Assembly (NCBI GenBank): GCA_018417955.1
Contig: JACTVC010000038.1
Location: 372,001-436,000, forward strand
Source: Laccaria trichodermophora
Taxonomy: Eukaryota; Basidiomycota; Agaricomycetes; Agaricales; Hydnangiaceae
DNA length: 64,000 nt
Reading direction: 5' to 3'
The notes beneath the pieces are model-generated. The model was not told the DNA's origin, ran no database searches, and worked only from the letters and a program-made list of their open reading frames with translations. Shown piece by piece: positions 21,474 through 31,759 of the stretch. How positions within the stretch are numbered: the stretch's first letter is position 1; every line of letters starts with the position of its first letter. Made by a program: the position numbers and the translations under genes.

Positions 21474-22227
21474 GCTGGCTCTACAAGCGCGTAATATTTT
21501 TATCTACTCTACTAGATGCATAGTTTGCTTTCCTGCTACCGCTAGAAGCACGCCTTTACAACCACGTTATAATCACTGTATTTTTATCTACTGTACGAAC
21601 AAAATCATTTTTGGCACAAGGCAAACACGTCCAACTCTTGCTTCAACGCGTCCATCTTCAAAGCCACACATTCCGAATCGACACCACTGAATTGGATTTC
21701 GGCCAGCGTTTCATGGAAGTGGACAGTGGCCAACGTCAAAGTCTGGTCGCCTTGACCTTGCCTTGACCCTATCCTCAAGTCTAAATGGGTCTATGGTAAT
21801 TTCAAACGCGTGTCTAGGAACGACCCTTCTCCTCTCTTTGTTCCAGTCGTCATCTCCAAGGTCCTGCGGAATCGTTCTCGTATCTTCTACAGTGGTCTTT
21901 TCGCCCGCCTTGCCCTCTCGAGCATACAGGCACGGCGTTGCCGTACCAGCCAATATTAATCCAGCCACCCCGCCATGTTCGACTTGGAAGGGCCATTTCT
22001 CAAACTGCTGCTGTGTTCGTGTCCGCTCGTGGTCCCGCTTTGACTTTTTCCTCGTATTATAAGAATAGGAAACGGGGACAGGGTAGGATAGCAACATACA
22101 TTCAACGTTCCATTCACCTCCAACACAACAAAAACGCCTCTCCACTCCTTTGTTTCTACCTACTCTACCTACCAACGGGGATTTCACTTAACAACAAACA
22201 TATAAAATCATTCATTCAAATCCCAAT
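21474..22227. other. intergenic between the two MIF4G-like paralogues
   Basis: 754 bp without a supported gene. Short ORFs on both strands lack domains. The last 150 bp are CT-rich with a 'catataaaatc' TATA-like site just before the ATG at 22228. Confidence 0.45.
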
Positions 22228-23550
22228 ATGGTCCTCCCTCCTCGCTTCACTACTGTTTACGAACAACCATCACCACCTCGGCTTTCGAAACATAATTATA
22301 CTTCTTCGCTGCTCCGTGGGGTCTTGTATGAGCAGCAGCATAAAGCCACTCTGCCTCCTCCCCCTCGTCAAGCTCGAGTTCCAATTCAGACCTCGGATTA
22401 TACAAGTCATCGTAACCCGAAACGAGAGAACCAACAGCACCACCGTGGTGCCTCTTCCTCAACGTCAGGCTCCGGTTCAGCCTCGTCTTCAACTACCACT
22501 ACTATCACGGCCTGCAGTAGGACAAGCAGCACGCTCACCCTAGAGGACAACGAGATCAAGAAGATTTTCTCCCCTTCAACCTCCTCCTCCGCGGCCGAGC
22601 CACCGACGAAGTGGACAATCACAGACATACCACCCCAAATCAAAGCCAACGAACTCCGACCCACCACACTCTCTCAAGACCTCCTCGCAGGCATAAACTG
22701 GAATCAATCCGACCCGACGAAACGCAGCATATGGTCCACCCAACTCCGGCCCCTCATCCACGCCCCTGCGTGGTACCGCACTTTTCATTACGGGGTACGA
22801 GCCCAAACGCCTGCATCGCTCAACCAGTACGCTGTAAGCTTAGTGGAACAAGGCCGCGATACGACGTGGGACGAAGAAAGCGTGCACGAGCTGGCTCGTT
22901 TTTTCGTTTATAGAGCTGCGCAGCGAGCGGGGTGTATGAATGAGGTTGATTCGCTGGCTGCGTTTGCTGAGAGGGTGTATAGGACGTTTGAGGGTATGCC
23001 TTGGGAGGGTCTGCATACCTTTTTTGCATGGTCACTTGGGGAGAGCTTGTTGAGGACGTTTGTGGCGTGTTGGCATGTTGATGCGGTTAGTCCGTTTCTT
23101 TTTGCTTTTAAGCGAACCGACGTGATAACTCCTCGTTATCGACAGGATAATAAAGGAGCCATCACGATTCAGAAATACCCTACAGCTCAATATGTGGCAT
23201 ACGTCTCCTCCGCGCTGGCTCTATCCAAGTTCATCGGCGAGTTATACAACCACGGTTTCCTACCCCGCACACAAACGATCGGATGCGTGCGCGTGTTGTT
23301 GAAGAACGTAAAATCGATAGAACACGTTCAAGCGATCCACGCCATCATCTTCCATGCAGGGATTCGGCTCTGGCGAGGGTCCGAGGAGGAGGTGAAGGAG
23401 TTTATCAAGTTCTTGTTCGGGTGTACCGTGGGTGTGAAGGATAATGCGAGTGTGATGGGCAAGGCGTATCCGCCAAAGGAGTTGGAGAGGTGGGTGAGGG
23501 AGGTTGATAAGATTGTGCGAGGGTTTCACACTTCTTTGAAGGATAACTGA
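22228..23550 (+). CDS. MIF4G-like helical protein, paralogue 2
   Basis: ORF of 440 codons. A 60-nt segment, 23086-23145 (gttagt...gacag), is an in-frame intron: removing it restores the alignment to paralogue 1, giving about 420 aa. The layout equals paralogue 1: disordered Ser/Thr/Pro N-terminus with STLTLEDNEIKKIF, then a helical domain with ALALSKFIGELYNHGFLP, CVRVLLKNVKSIEHVQAIHA and FHAGIRLW. FIGELYxHGFL is an even better match to the MIF4G core than in paralogue 1. The short LEDxEIKxIF motif is conserved while the surrounding linker is not, which suggests a binding motif. Function unknown. Confidence 0.68.
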   Translation: MVLPPRFTTVYEQPSPPRLSKHNYTSSLLRGVLYEQQHKATLPPPPRQARVPIQTSDYTSHRNPKRENQQHHRGASSSTSGSGSASSSTTTTITACSRTSSTLTLEDNEIKKIFSPSTSSSAAEPPTKWTITDIPPQIKANELRPTTLSQDLLAGINWNQSDPTKRSIWSTQLRPLIHAPAWYRTFHYGVRAQTPASLNQYAVSLVEQGRDTTWDEESVHELARFFVYRAAQRAGCMNEVDSLAAFAERVYRTFEGMPWEGLHTFFAWSLGESLLRTFVACWHVDAVSPFLFAFKRTDVITPRYRQDNKGAITIQKYPTAQYVAYVSSALALSKFIGELYNHGFLPRTQTIGCVRVLLKNVKSIEHVQAIHAIIFHAGIRLWRGSEEEVKEFIKFLFGCTVGVKDNASVMGKAYPPKELERWVREVDKIVRGFHTSLKDN

Positions 23551-23640
23551 CATTCATTTTACTTGCACTTGTGTATTACCATTCATTCCTTGGTTATTAT
23601 ATCCATACATACATTTAAATTCATAGACTCGATGCTCGAC

Positions 23641-25085
23641 TCATCTGCGTGATTCGTTCAAGTAATACTCCACTTCCGGCTTTATGCTCGCGAAAAGCGC
23701 ATCTTTCCCATGAACAGGCTTCCAGCCAAGCGCACGGGACCGATCAGCTCGTGCACGAGAGTTGGTTGACAGGAACGGCCAGAATTTCTATCAAGTCCAA
23801 TGGCGCAATAGTTAGTTATGGTCTGGATTGAAGCGAAGAAGGGTGTACACACCCCAAAGTACTGATCGAGCTCCTCTGGCGCGAACGCAGTCGGCTCGTG
23901 AGGCTGGCTCACCCCGAGCTCGACAAGAGCCTCAGATGTAGCTTTGGCAATTTCGTAACCCGTATACTCGCTGCTTTCCGCAAAGTATATGCCTTCTCGG
24001 CCGGACGGTACACCGTCAGGGTTGGAGCGGATGGCGTCGAAAAGTATCAAGTACAGGTCGGCAGCTAGTGAACGAGAGTTCGTGTTAGCGTAAGAAAGAA
24101 AGGAAGGAAGAAGGAAACCAGGGACTAACTGTCGTTAACCTCGACGGCTGGCCAGATGTTCTTCCCGAGGCCTATGTAATCTGATCGTTTGCGGGCGATG
24201 GCGACTTTGAAGAGCAGGGGGAATTGGATAGAATGTTGGTTCTGGATACCCAGATCAACTAGGGGTCCTGAAACGGTGCCAAACACAGTTCCTACACAAT
24301 TGTGTGGTTAGGCCGATATCCTAAATGAAACAACGATAAAAAGCACCTGGAGCGACGATATATGACCTCACGTAGCCTTCCAAATTGGCCCCGATAATGG
24401 GTATGTCGACGTGTCTGTGTGGTGCGGTTTCAGGCAAAGCCGCGATAGCGTCCGCATCGAGGTCGCTGTAAATTGTATGATCTCCATGCATGCCCTTTGC
24501 GTTGTCCATGATGAAAGCTTTGGTTTGACGTCAGCCTTTGTACATCCTTGTCATGGTAATGTACGAACCAGTGCCAGACTAGTATGAGATAACTGAATCA
24601 GCTATTTGATTCCTTGAGATCTGGAACGTTACTCACAGTGTGTATCAGCTTTGGAACAGTCCCCGATTTCTCATGTCGTTGTTTCAAACCAGCCAAGATA
24701 GCCTCAGCAGCAGGCAACGCGTCCGCATCAGCCTGTCACAGAACAGCTTGAATGTCAAAGATTCACAAAGTCTTGGTACGTATACCGACCAAAGCGATAA
24801 CAAAGTCAGCTTTAGCCGCTTCTTCAGTAAGAACCTCCAGGTCTGAGTATGACCCAATCACTGGGCGAACACCGAGCGTCTCGAGCTTCTTAGCCTTGTC
24901 CGCTGTGCGCACTAGAGCTGTTATCTCGAAGGACTTGGCGTCGGGGTGTTGAATGAGGCGAGAGAGAACAGCTCCCCCGATGTATCCTACGTAATGTCAG
25001 CGTTGAGTACAACAGCAATAGAGGAACAGTACACACCTGTACCGCCAGTGACGAAAATGTTCAACTTGGTTTGGGAAGAAGACAT
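23641..25085 (-). CDS. NAD(P)-binding Rossmann-fold epimerase/reductase (NmrA-like)
   Basis: Starts at ATG 25085 (MSSSQTKLNIFVTGGTG). An intron of 50 nt follows, then YIGGAVLSRLIQHPDAKSFE, completing the TGGTGYIGG dinucleotide-binding loop near residue 14. Later segments include VRPVIGSYSDLEVLTEEAAK, an exon with ALPETAPHRHVDIPIIGANL, another with GTVSGPLVDLGIQ and YIGLGKNIWPAVEVND (a cofactor/substrate-loop region usual in these proteins), then ADLYLILFDAIRS. The last exon reads FGKFWPFLSTNSRARADRSR followed by ALGWKP, the usual C-terminal RSRALGWKP box. At least six introns. It is likely a cytosolic NAD(P)H-dependent oxidoreductase of the extended SDR class; the substrate is unknown. Confidence 0.85.
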
Positions 25086-25692
25086 TGTTAGAGAAGATGA
25101 GAAGTGCGAAGAAGTGATGTTGAGAGTCGATCCTGGGCTACTGTTTTATATGCCCTTATGACTTGCTTATGACGTGCCTCTGATCGCTGACAGAGCTCGT
25201 TCATTTGAAACAACCTTTCACTGGGAATTCGATAATCAGAGTCATTACTAAGGCTTGTCCTCAGTCAGCAACTATAAGCGCCTGTTCAATGATCAGGGCA
25301 GCTGTAATACAGCATCTAGCTAGTCACGGAGGACTCTGGGGTGAACGTGGAAAGCTGAAAGTAATCAGGTAGTGAGGCAAGCCGCAAAGAGTCAAGTATC
25401 AAGGCATAGAGATGTAATTGGACTCATTCCGTTGGAAAAAGCGAGGAAAAAGTACCTTAACAGCACTGAGCACGAAGTGATTACTAGATGAAACTCGCAC
25501 CTTTCGCAATCCAAAATGTATTCGGAGAGACATGCCTAACGAACTCAGCTTCCATTTGAAAAGCGCTCTGTTAGATTGTGAGTCATAAAGTTCAGGAACA
25601 GCGAGCGCAGTAGAGCGATTTCGCTGCGCAGCACTCCGCAATTTCAAACTGAGCAGTGCAAGAGCACCAACGCAAAAGAGAAGGAAGGTGAA
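25086..25692. other. intergenic, upstream of the reductase
   Basis: Contains the reductase promoter side and the 3' flank of the V-ATPase gene. A minus-strand ORF at 25399-25647 has no recognisable domain and is not called. Confidence 0.45.
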
Positions 25693-26753
25693 TTAATTAT
25701 CGACGAGAGCACCTAGGTAGGAACTGATCAAGAATCTTCTGCACTGCTTATAGAGACAGGACTCCGGTATACTCCTTGACGTTCCTCGGGCACTTCTCCT
25801 AACATTAGCTTCACTATTTGCTAGCGCATGCTCATTAACACTATAAGGACATAAGAAGTACGTCTTAAGGTAGTAGAGGCTACGCACGGTCATGATTTGG
25901 GACCTGGTGTTCATGATGAGGGCGACGATGAGTCCTGATGGGGAGTCAGCTACGTTCACAAAGATTTTTGCGCAGTAAGCATACCGTAAAGCCCCAGAAC
26001 TTCGGCGAAAATGAGGATAAGGATCTGAAGAGCATCGTTAATATAGTGGAGATGGGGTAGAATCGCGACTGCGCACCATGCCGACGAAGAGCCTGGGCTG
26101 TTGTGCTGTTCCCCTTACACCAGCGTCTCCAACGATACCGATAGCAAAGCCAGCAGCAAGACCCGCCAAGCCGACAGAGAGACCTGCGCCGAGCTGCACA
26201 AAACCTTTGGCTAGGGACATGTTGACGCTCACTGCAGACATTCATTGAGCGCAGGAGAGGAATCGTATCTGATGTAGACGTACAGTCATTTGCAATGAGA
26301 ACCGACACGACAAGACCGTAGATCTAAAGAGCCGGGGAGTGTCAGGAACTACTGGGAGACAGTGCGGAGAACGCTTACAGCGATGATACCAGCCATAATA
26401 ACAGGAACGACACACTTCATCATCATGTCGGGTCGCAGAACTGCCATTGCTGAGATACCAACACCCGATTTTGCGGTACCATAACTGTTGGCTAGGTAAG
26501 ATGGGCTGAATTCCAGAACGGGCGCAAACTCACCTTGCACCTATGCCTATCATCGCATAAAGTTCAGGGGTAAGTATATGCTTTTCTATCCACACAAAGC
26601 TGTAGCAGCTCGAAGCTCACAGGTGAAAACGATGGCACTGGTGACACCCTATGATATGATGACGGTCACCAACACGTCGCGGCAAAAAGGCGGAAGAGGG
26701 CTCACCATAGCGCTGAAAAAGGGGGCATATACGGGACAGAGGTCGGAAGACAT
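25693..26753 (-). CDS. VMA3: V-type proton ATPase 16-kDa proteolipid subunit c
   Basis: Starts at ATG 26753 with [16 protein letters not shown]. Seven short exons join to [130 protein letters not shown]. All four membrane helices and the proton-carrying Glu (in FAEVLGLYG) are present, as in the vacuolar c subunit. It forms the rotor ring of the vacuolar H+-ATPase. The C-terminus after MNTRSQIMT is uncertain: a donor-like GTGCGT follows, and the unspliced frame runs on unusually long to 25693, while fungal relatives end within about ten residues. Symbol is by family; paralogous c' cannot be fully excluded. Confidence 0.92.
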
Positions 26754-27718
26754 ATTTCAAGGTGAAAAGTTGTGTGGAATGGGGTGGGGGATGGGGAAAG
26801 GACGGAGACTGTTGAGCGACGTAGTGGCAAAGTTACGGACGGCGCCAAGACAGTTCGATCTTCGGTTATTCCCGGTTGAAATTCGCTCGGAGTCTCAAGT
26901 TTTCCTCTTCGTGGCCGACAACTTCACTTCCTCCGACTGCATAAGTTCATCGTATGTTTTCTCTCTGTGCTCTCTTCCATGAGAGTGATGCCACTCAAAC
27001 CATTTATTTTTAGATCTTTTCTACCGTCAAAAGATGACAACAGGCGCATCATGCGCCGTCGACCTGCGCCAGCTCAGGTTTGCAATCTACAAAACCAGGC
27101 CTTTGTAAACATGGGTCCCAAGAATAACCGCCTGCGGCAGTTCTCAAGAGATCATACTCTCCCGAGCACTGCTGTTGTTATTTTTTAGTCAAAGCCTAAC
27201 TACTACTGCACCAGGTCCAATTACCGAGTATCATGTCGCCAGGGCATGGATGCAGGGGTGTTCTTGCTATTTTCTGAACTAAGCTTGAAGCATAAGAAAG
27301 CTTCAGCCTTGAAAAACTTACAAAGTTATAGCATTCCTATCTCCCCCTGCTAACAACTTCAGTGTTTGTCAGGATGCTCTCTGTAGTTTGCTGTTGTCAT
27401 TCAAATTTCAGGGTGAATTGCAGACATGATTCCATGTGGTCCTGAATATATATTTTTCCCTCAGCAACTCAAGCAAAATGGCCAATGCCATGAATCAATG
27501 TCATCATTGAGCCCCCATTGTAGCTTCTGTTGGCAAACACCTTACCACTTTATAAGGGGGCAGTGGTTTTACAGAAACGAGCAGCTTTCAGCTGGGCCTG
27601 TACCTGGCTAAAGACCCTCCTTTTATCATGCACTTAGAGCTGGAGCTCATGTGAAGACCATCTCAAAATCTTATCACATGCAATTTGCGTGTCATTCTAT
27701 TGAAGTTGGCATCTCATC
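26754..27718. other. intergenic between V-ATPase gene and palindromic element
   Basis: Includes the V-ATPase promoter and then AT-richer DNA from about 27200 without recognised genes. A plus-strand ORF (26578-26982) overlaps the V-ATPase exons antisense and is not real. Confidence 0.45.
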
Positions 27719-28297
27719 CCCTGTGAAAACCATGGCGGTTTAGTTTGGCTCGGATCTGCTCAGATCGGACAAACGAAAATTCAATAGATTTAAACCGACA
27801 ACAACCGATGATTTAGACTATATCCAATGAAAATATGCTCATATCGGCTGGGGTGGGCTCCTTTGCAGATCTAAAATGTTGCCAACTGATTATATCGGTT
27901 TGCTACAGTTGTGAACGTTGTGAATGCCGAAAGGTAGGAATTTTTTAATAGAATGGTGCTATATGCAATACTAGGGCCATTGGAATGAATGCACGTTGCA
28001 ATATAGTACAATATATACAATAGTAGGTGGTACAAGACACTACAGAAGGTTGTCTGGAGGCGACGGCACCCCATAACGGCGCTGCTACAGGTGCCCTGGT
28101 TGCAACATCTGACCCCGTAGACCACCAAGCCCTATTCCCACACCCCACTGACTCAACCACTGCCTGATACTTGTTGCATGGCAGCTAGACCGGCATCCGA
28201 GTCATTGACCTAACAATCAGATTGTGATTCAAAATGGCTCCAAGTTTGAGTAAGATGATACTCCACCTATGTATTCTGATGGAGGGAGGCATTGTAG

Positions 28298-28343
28298 TAC
28301 CCTTCATTCAAAGTACCTGGCCGGGTACTTTGAATGAAGGGTA
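28298..28343. repeat. 46-bp palindrome inside the left arm
   Basis: A 20-bp stem tacccttcattcaaagtacc and its exact inverse, separated by tggccg. The right-arm counterpart is at 29076-29121 with spacer cagcca; the two spacers differ by CpG-type transitions. Confidence 0.9.
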
Positions 28344-29075
28344 TAGCAAGGGGTTGAGGTGCTCGGTCTTCTAAAAACAGGCAGTTGGAGGGGAGATGAC
28401 GGAAGAGGGTAAAGAGGGTGCGGGGGTGGCGACGTGGTGGCAGGAAGGAAACGGAAAACTTTTCAGAATCCAATGGACCGGATGCGCGTGATAGAGGTGC
28501 GTGTGAAAGAGGACTTGGACAGAATCGACGATGGGAAGTTACACAATTCCGATGTAGCGCACGCGAAGCGAAATGTCGCTTACAAACAACCTACAAATCC
28601 GCTAAGATTTTTGAATCCTTTTTAAACATATGTAATCCGAACTAAACCACCGTGGTTTTCACAGGGGATGTTCGGATTACATATGTTTAAAAAGGATTTG
28701 TTCAAAATTATCTGTTCTAATCGATTCATAACGAAGTAAAATTGGCTTGGCAAAACTCATCGCACATGAAAATTTGTAAGTTGTCCATTTTCTTCCACCA
28801 GGCAACAAAAATCTTAGCGGATTTGTAGGTTGTTTGTAAGCGACATTTCGCTTCGCGTGCGCTACATCGGAATTGTGTAACTTCCCATCGTCGATTCTGT
28901 CCAAGTCCTCTTTCACACGCACCTCTATCACGCGCATCCGGTCCATTGGATTCTGAAAAGTTTTCCGTTTCCTTCCTGCCACCACGTCGCCACCCCCGCA
29001 CCCTCTTTACCCTCTTCCGTCATCTCCCCTCCAACTGCCTGTTTTTAGAAGACCGAGCACCTCAACCCCTTGCTA

Positions 29076-29121
29076 TACCCTTCATTCAAAGTACCCAGCC
29101 AGGTACTTTGAATGAAGGGTA
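29076..29121. repeat. 46-bp palindrome inside the right arm
   Basis: Counterpart of 28298-28343 in inverse orientation. Confidence 0.9.
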
Positions 29122-29707
29122 CTACAATGCCTCCCTCCATCAGAATACATAGGTGGAGTATCATCTTACTCAAACTTGGAGCCATTTTGAATCACAATCT
29201 GATTGTTAGGTCAATGACTCGGATGCCGGTCTAGCTGCCATGCAACAAGTATCGGGCAGTGGTTGAGTCAGTGGGGTGTGGGAATAGGGCTTGGTGGTCT
29301 ACGGGGTCAGATGTTGCAACCAGGGCACCTGTAGCAGCGCCGTTATGGGGTGCCGTCGCCTCCAGACAACCTTCTGTAGTGTCTTGTACCACCTACTATT
29401 GTATATATTGTACTATATTGCAACGTGCATTCATTCCAATGGCCCTAGTATTGCATATAGCACCATTCTATTAAAAAATTCCTACCTTTCGGCATTCACA
29501 ACATTCACAACTGTAGCAAACCGATATAATCAGTTGGCAACATTTTAGATCTGCAAAGGAGCCCACCCCAGCCGATATGAGCATATTTTCATTGGATATA
29601 GTCTAAATCATCGGTTGTTGTCGGTTTAGATCTATTGAATTTTCGTTTGTCCGATCTGAGCAGATCCGAGCCAAACTAAACCGCCGTGGTTTTCACAGGG
29701 TCTCATC

Positions 29708-30124
29708 ACCTCTTATCACTGCACCACAATATTACTCACAAGACACTGAATTCTACTCAACTCGGACCAGTTATTCTGATATCAATTCCAACATATGCCC
29801 ACAAACAATTTAAGTGATTGAAGCCGCAGTTGAGCCACAGATAATGCTTGAGGACAACATTGAGACAACAGATGAACCTAGTTGAGCCGCAAGCTCGCTG
29901 CCTATATTGCCGCAGTGCTTCAAGTACTGGGTGGTTCCCTTAGCATCTGGAGGTCCCTACAATAAAATTATCTTGGGACTCAAGCATCTTGTTCGTCGTG
30001 CGTATTTAAACCGCCTCAGAGCTAAGGGGGAATTAAATTTTGTAAAATGGTTCGAGTCGGTAATTATGTACGTAACTTGCGACTTGGCTTTCCGGCTCCG
30101 CATCGAATCTTGTTGCTTGGATAT
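29708..30124. other. short gap between two elements
   Basis: A plus-strand ORF starts at 29907 and runs into the next element's TIR. It has no recognisable domain and is not called as a gene. Confidence 0.4.
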
Positions 30125-31305
30125 AGGCCTGCTCAATTCTAGGCAGTTCAGGTCAGGTCAGGTCAATCGTCTTCCCGATTGGGACGAGTGTGACTTCCCA
30201 TAACATAAATCTGTATAAACGAATAAATCTGACCCTTATCGGAGTTTGAAATGGGTACCCTGGCTTGCAATTTAATCAAGCGAATAAACCATAACGCCAA
30301 CTGATTAGATTTATTCACTTGACTTGAATAAACTTACTTCCCTCTCATCTGAGCTGTTTTGAGGACACACAGGCCCATGAATGGGTGTATTATAGTTGAT
30401 GCTCAATCATATCAGCCAGAAAGTAGGACACATAATGAATAAAGCCGAGAAAATGTCAACTTGAGCTGAACATGCTGTGGTTCTGTGAGTTATGTGCTGA
30501 GAAGATTGTTTGTGGAAGGAAAACAGCTTCGGAGGGGATATTTTGAAGCCATAGGACGTTGGCACTGCTAATAAACTCCGTAATGGCTTCAAATTATAAC
30601 GAGAGAGCAGACTGCCCTCAGCCGTAGGAGAGTAGAGAGGGATGAGGCAGAGCTGACTAAGCCAGGTGGGAAGAAAACGTACCCAGGAAGGAAAGGTGTC
30701 ATGATGGCAGGGTTGATTCCAGCATTTGAAATCTATTCGAGGGGTCTGTACCCTCTGAATAGATTAAGGTTTATAACTGGGTGCCAACCAGGGCCTCCAT
30801 CAAAGTTGAACCCTTAAAAGACTCGGCATCCCGGCAAAAGACCCTAGATCTCGTCGATTTATTTAAATCTAGCGAATTTGTGTTACGGGAAGTCACCCAT
30901 TATGTATCCTACTTCACTTATGCTGTGACTCAATTGCAGAAATAAGAAAGTTGTATTGAACGCGCGCCCTTTCCTTTTAAATTTATACGGTTTTGCTCAG
31001 TGTCTGTATCTGGGTGGATGCATGTGATTTAAAGGTCCTCACTAGAATTACCTACAGGATTCATCCTTACAGCCAATATGTATGTATACACTGAAAGCTT
31101 TCTCTCCGTAAATTCTATTTTGCGTTCAGCGTAAGTTACTGCAAGGATTTCTGCATTTGCTTGGTGTCTGTAATTATAAGTGTCGTTCCAAAAGCGGTGG
31201 TGACCGGCGCCCTGAGATCAGCGGATTTCAAAATTCACTCATCCCAATCGGGAAGACGTTGGATTGACCTGACCTGACCTGAACTGCCTAGAATTGAGCA
31301 GGCCT
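30125..31305. mobile_element. 1.2-kb non-autonomous element with 65-bp TIRs
   Basis: The left end aggcctgctcaattctaggc is matched exactly by the inverse at the right end. The inverted match continues through three 'aggtc' repeats to 'cgtcttcccgattggga', about 65 bp with one 4-bp indel. A 3-bp direct repeat, tat, flanks it (30122-30124, 31306-31308), compatible with a PIF/Harbinger-like 3-bp target, though the sequence is not the usual TWA. No ORF with a transposase domain. Confidence 0.75.
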
Positions 31306-31759
31306 TATGTATTTCTCCCTATTTCTTCGCATACAAACCGTTCTAGGATTGTCACTTGATAGACTTCTACCATCAAAGAATGATTATTCTCTGCATGGCG
31401 AGGCACTACTGACGTTTGACTGACGATGATAACGAGTGATAACGCAGCAGCCAAGTTTGGCCAAGAGAACTGACGTCGGATAATGTTCGGTCCCCGGAAA
31501 AATGGATCTAAAAATAGCATCCGACTCATCCATGCGACTTGCCTCGAAAAACCATTTTTTTGCAGAGAACAAGAGGAATTAGTGCTTTCTCAAAAGGTGT
31601 ACTGCTGCGCTTTACTTTAGAAGTTAGAGCACAGGATTCATGATTGTCATGCTCCACTGAGCATCATAGAGTACGTAATTCGAAGGGTCGGATTTTTTTA
31701 AGTTTCGGAGGTATCAACCCTTCTATGACCTCCCTGACAGTCCTCATGTTTCAATCTCC
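31306..31759. other. intergenic, upstream of the fucosyltransferase-like gene
   Basis: 454 bp with no supported gene. Minus-strand ORFs here carry no domain. Confidence 0.45.

Larger units (their letters stand above)
27719..29700. mobile_element. 2-kb inverted duplication bounded by TIRs (palindromic transposon)
   Basis: Outer ends CCCTGTGAAAACCA...TGGTTTTCACAGGG are inverted and flanked by tctcatc on both sides (27712-27718 and 29701-29707), a 7-bp direct repeat. Inside, two arms (27719-28641 and 28671-29700) are inverted copies of one sequence, close to identical; the encoded short ORFs are the same apart from one residue. A 29-nt spacer at 28642-28670 carries a third TIR copy. The left arm lacks about 110 bp that the right arm has next to 'aagattttt'. 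No transposase found. The near-identity shows a recent inversion-duplication of a small TIR element that sits at a single insertion site. Confidence 0.88.

Noticed and set aside
25399..25647. 82-aa minus-strand ORF between the reductase and V-ATPase genes
   Set aside because: No domain, no supporting splice signals, and the composition is unlike neighbouring genes.
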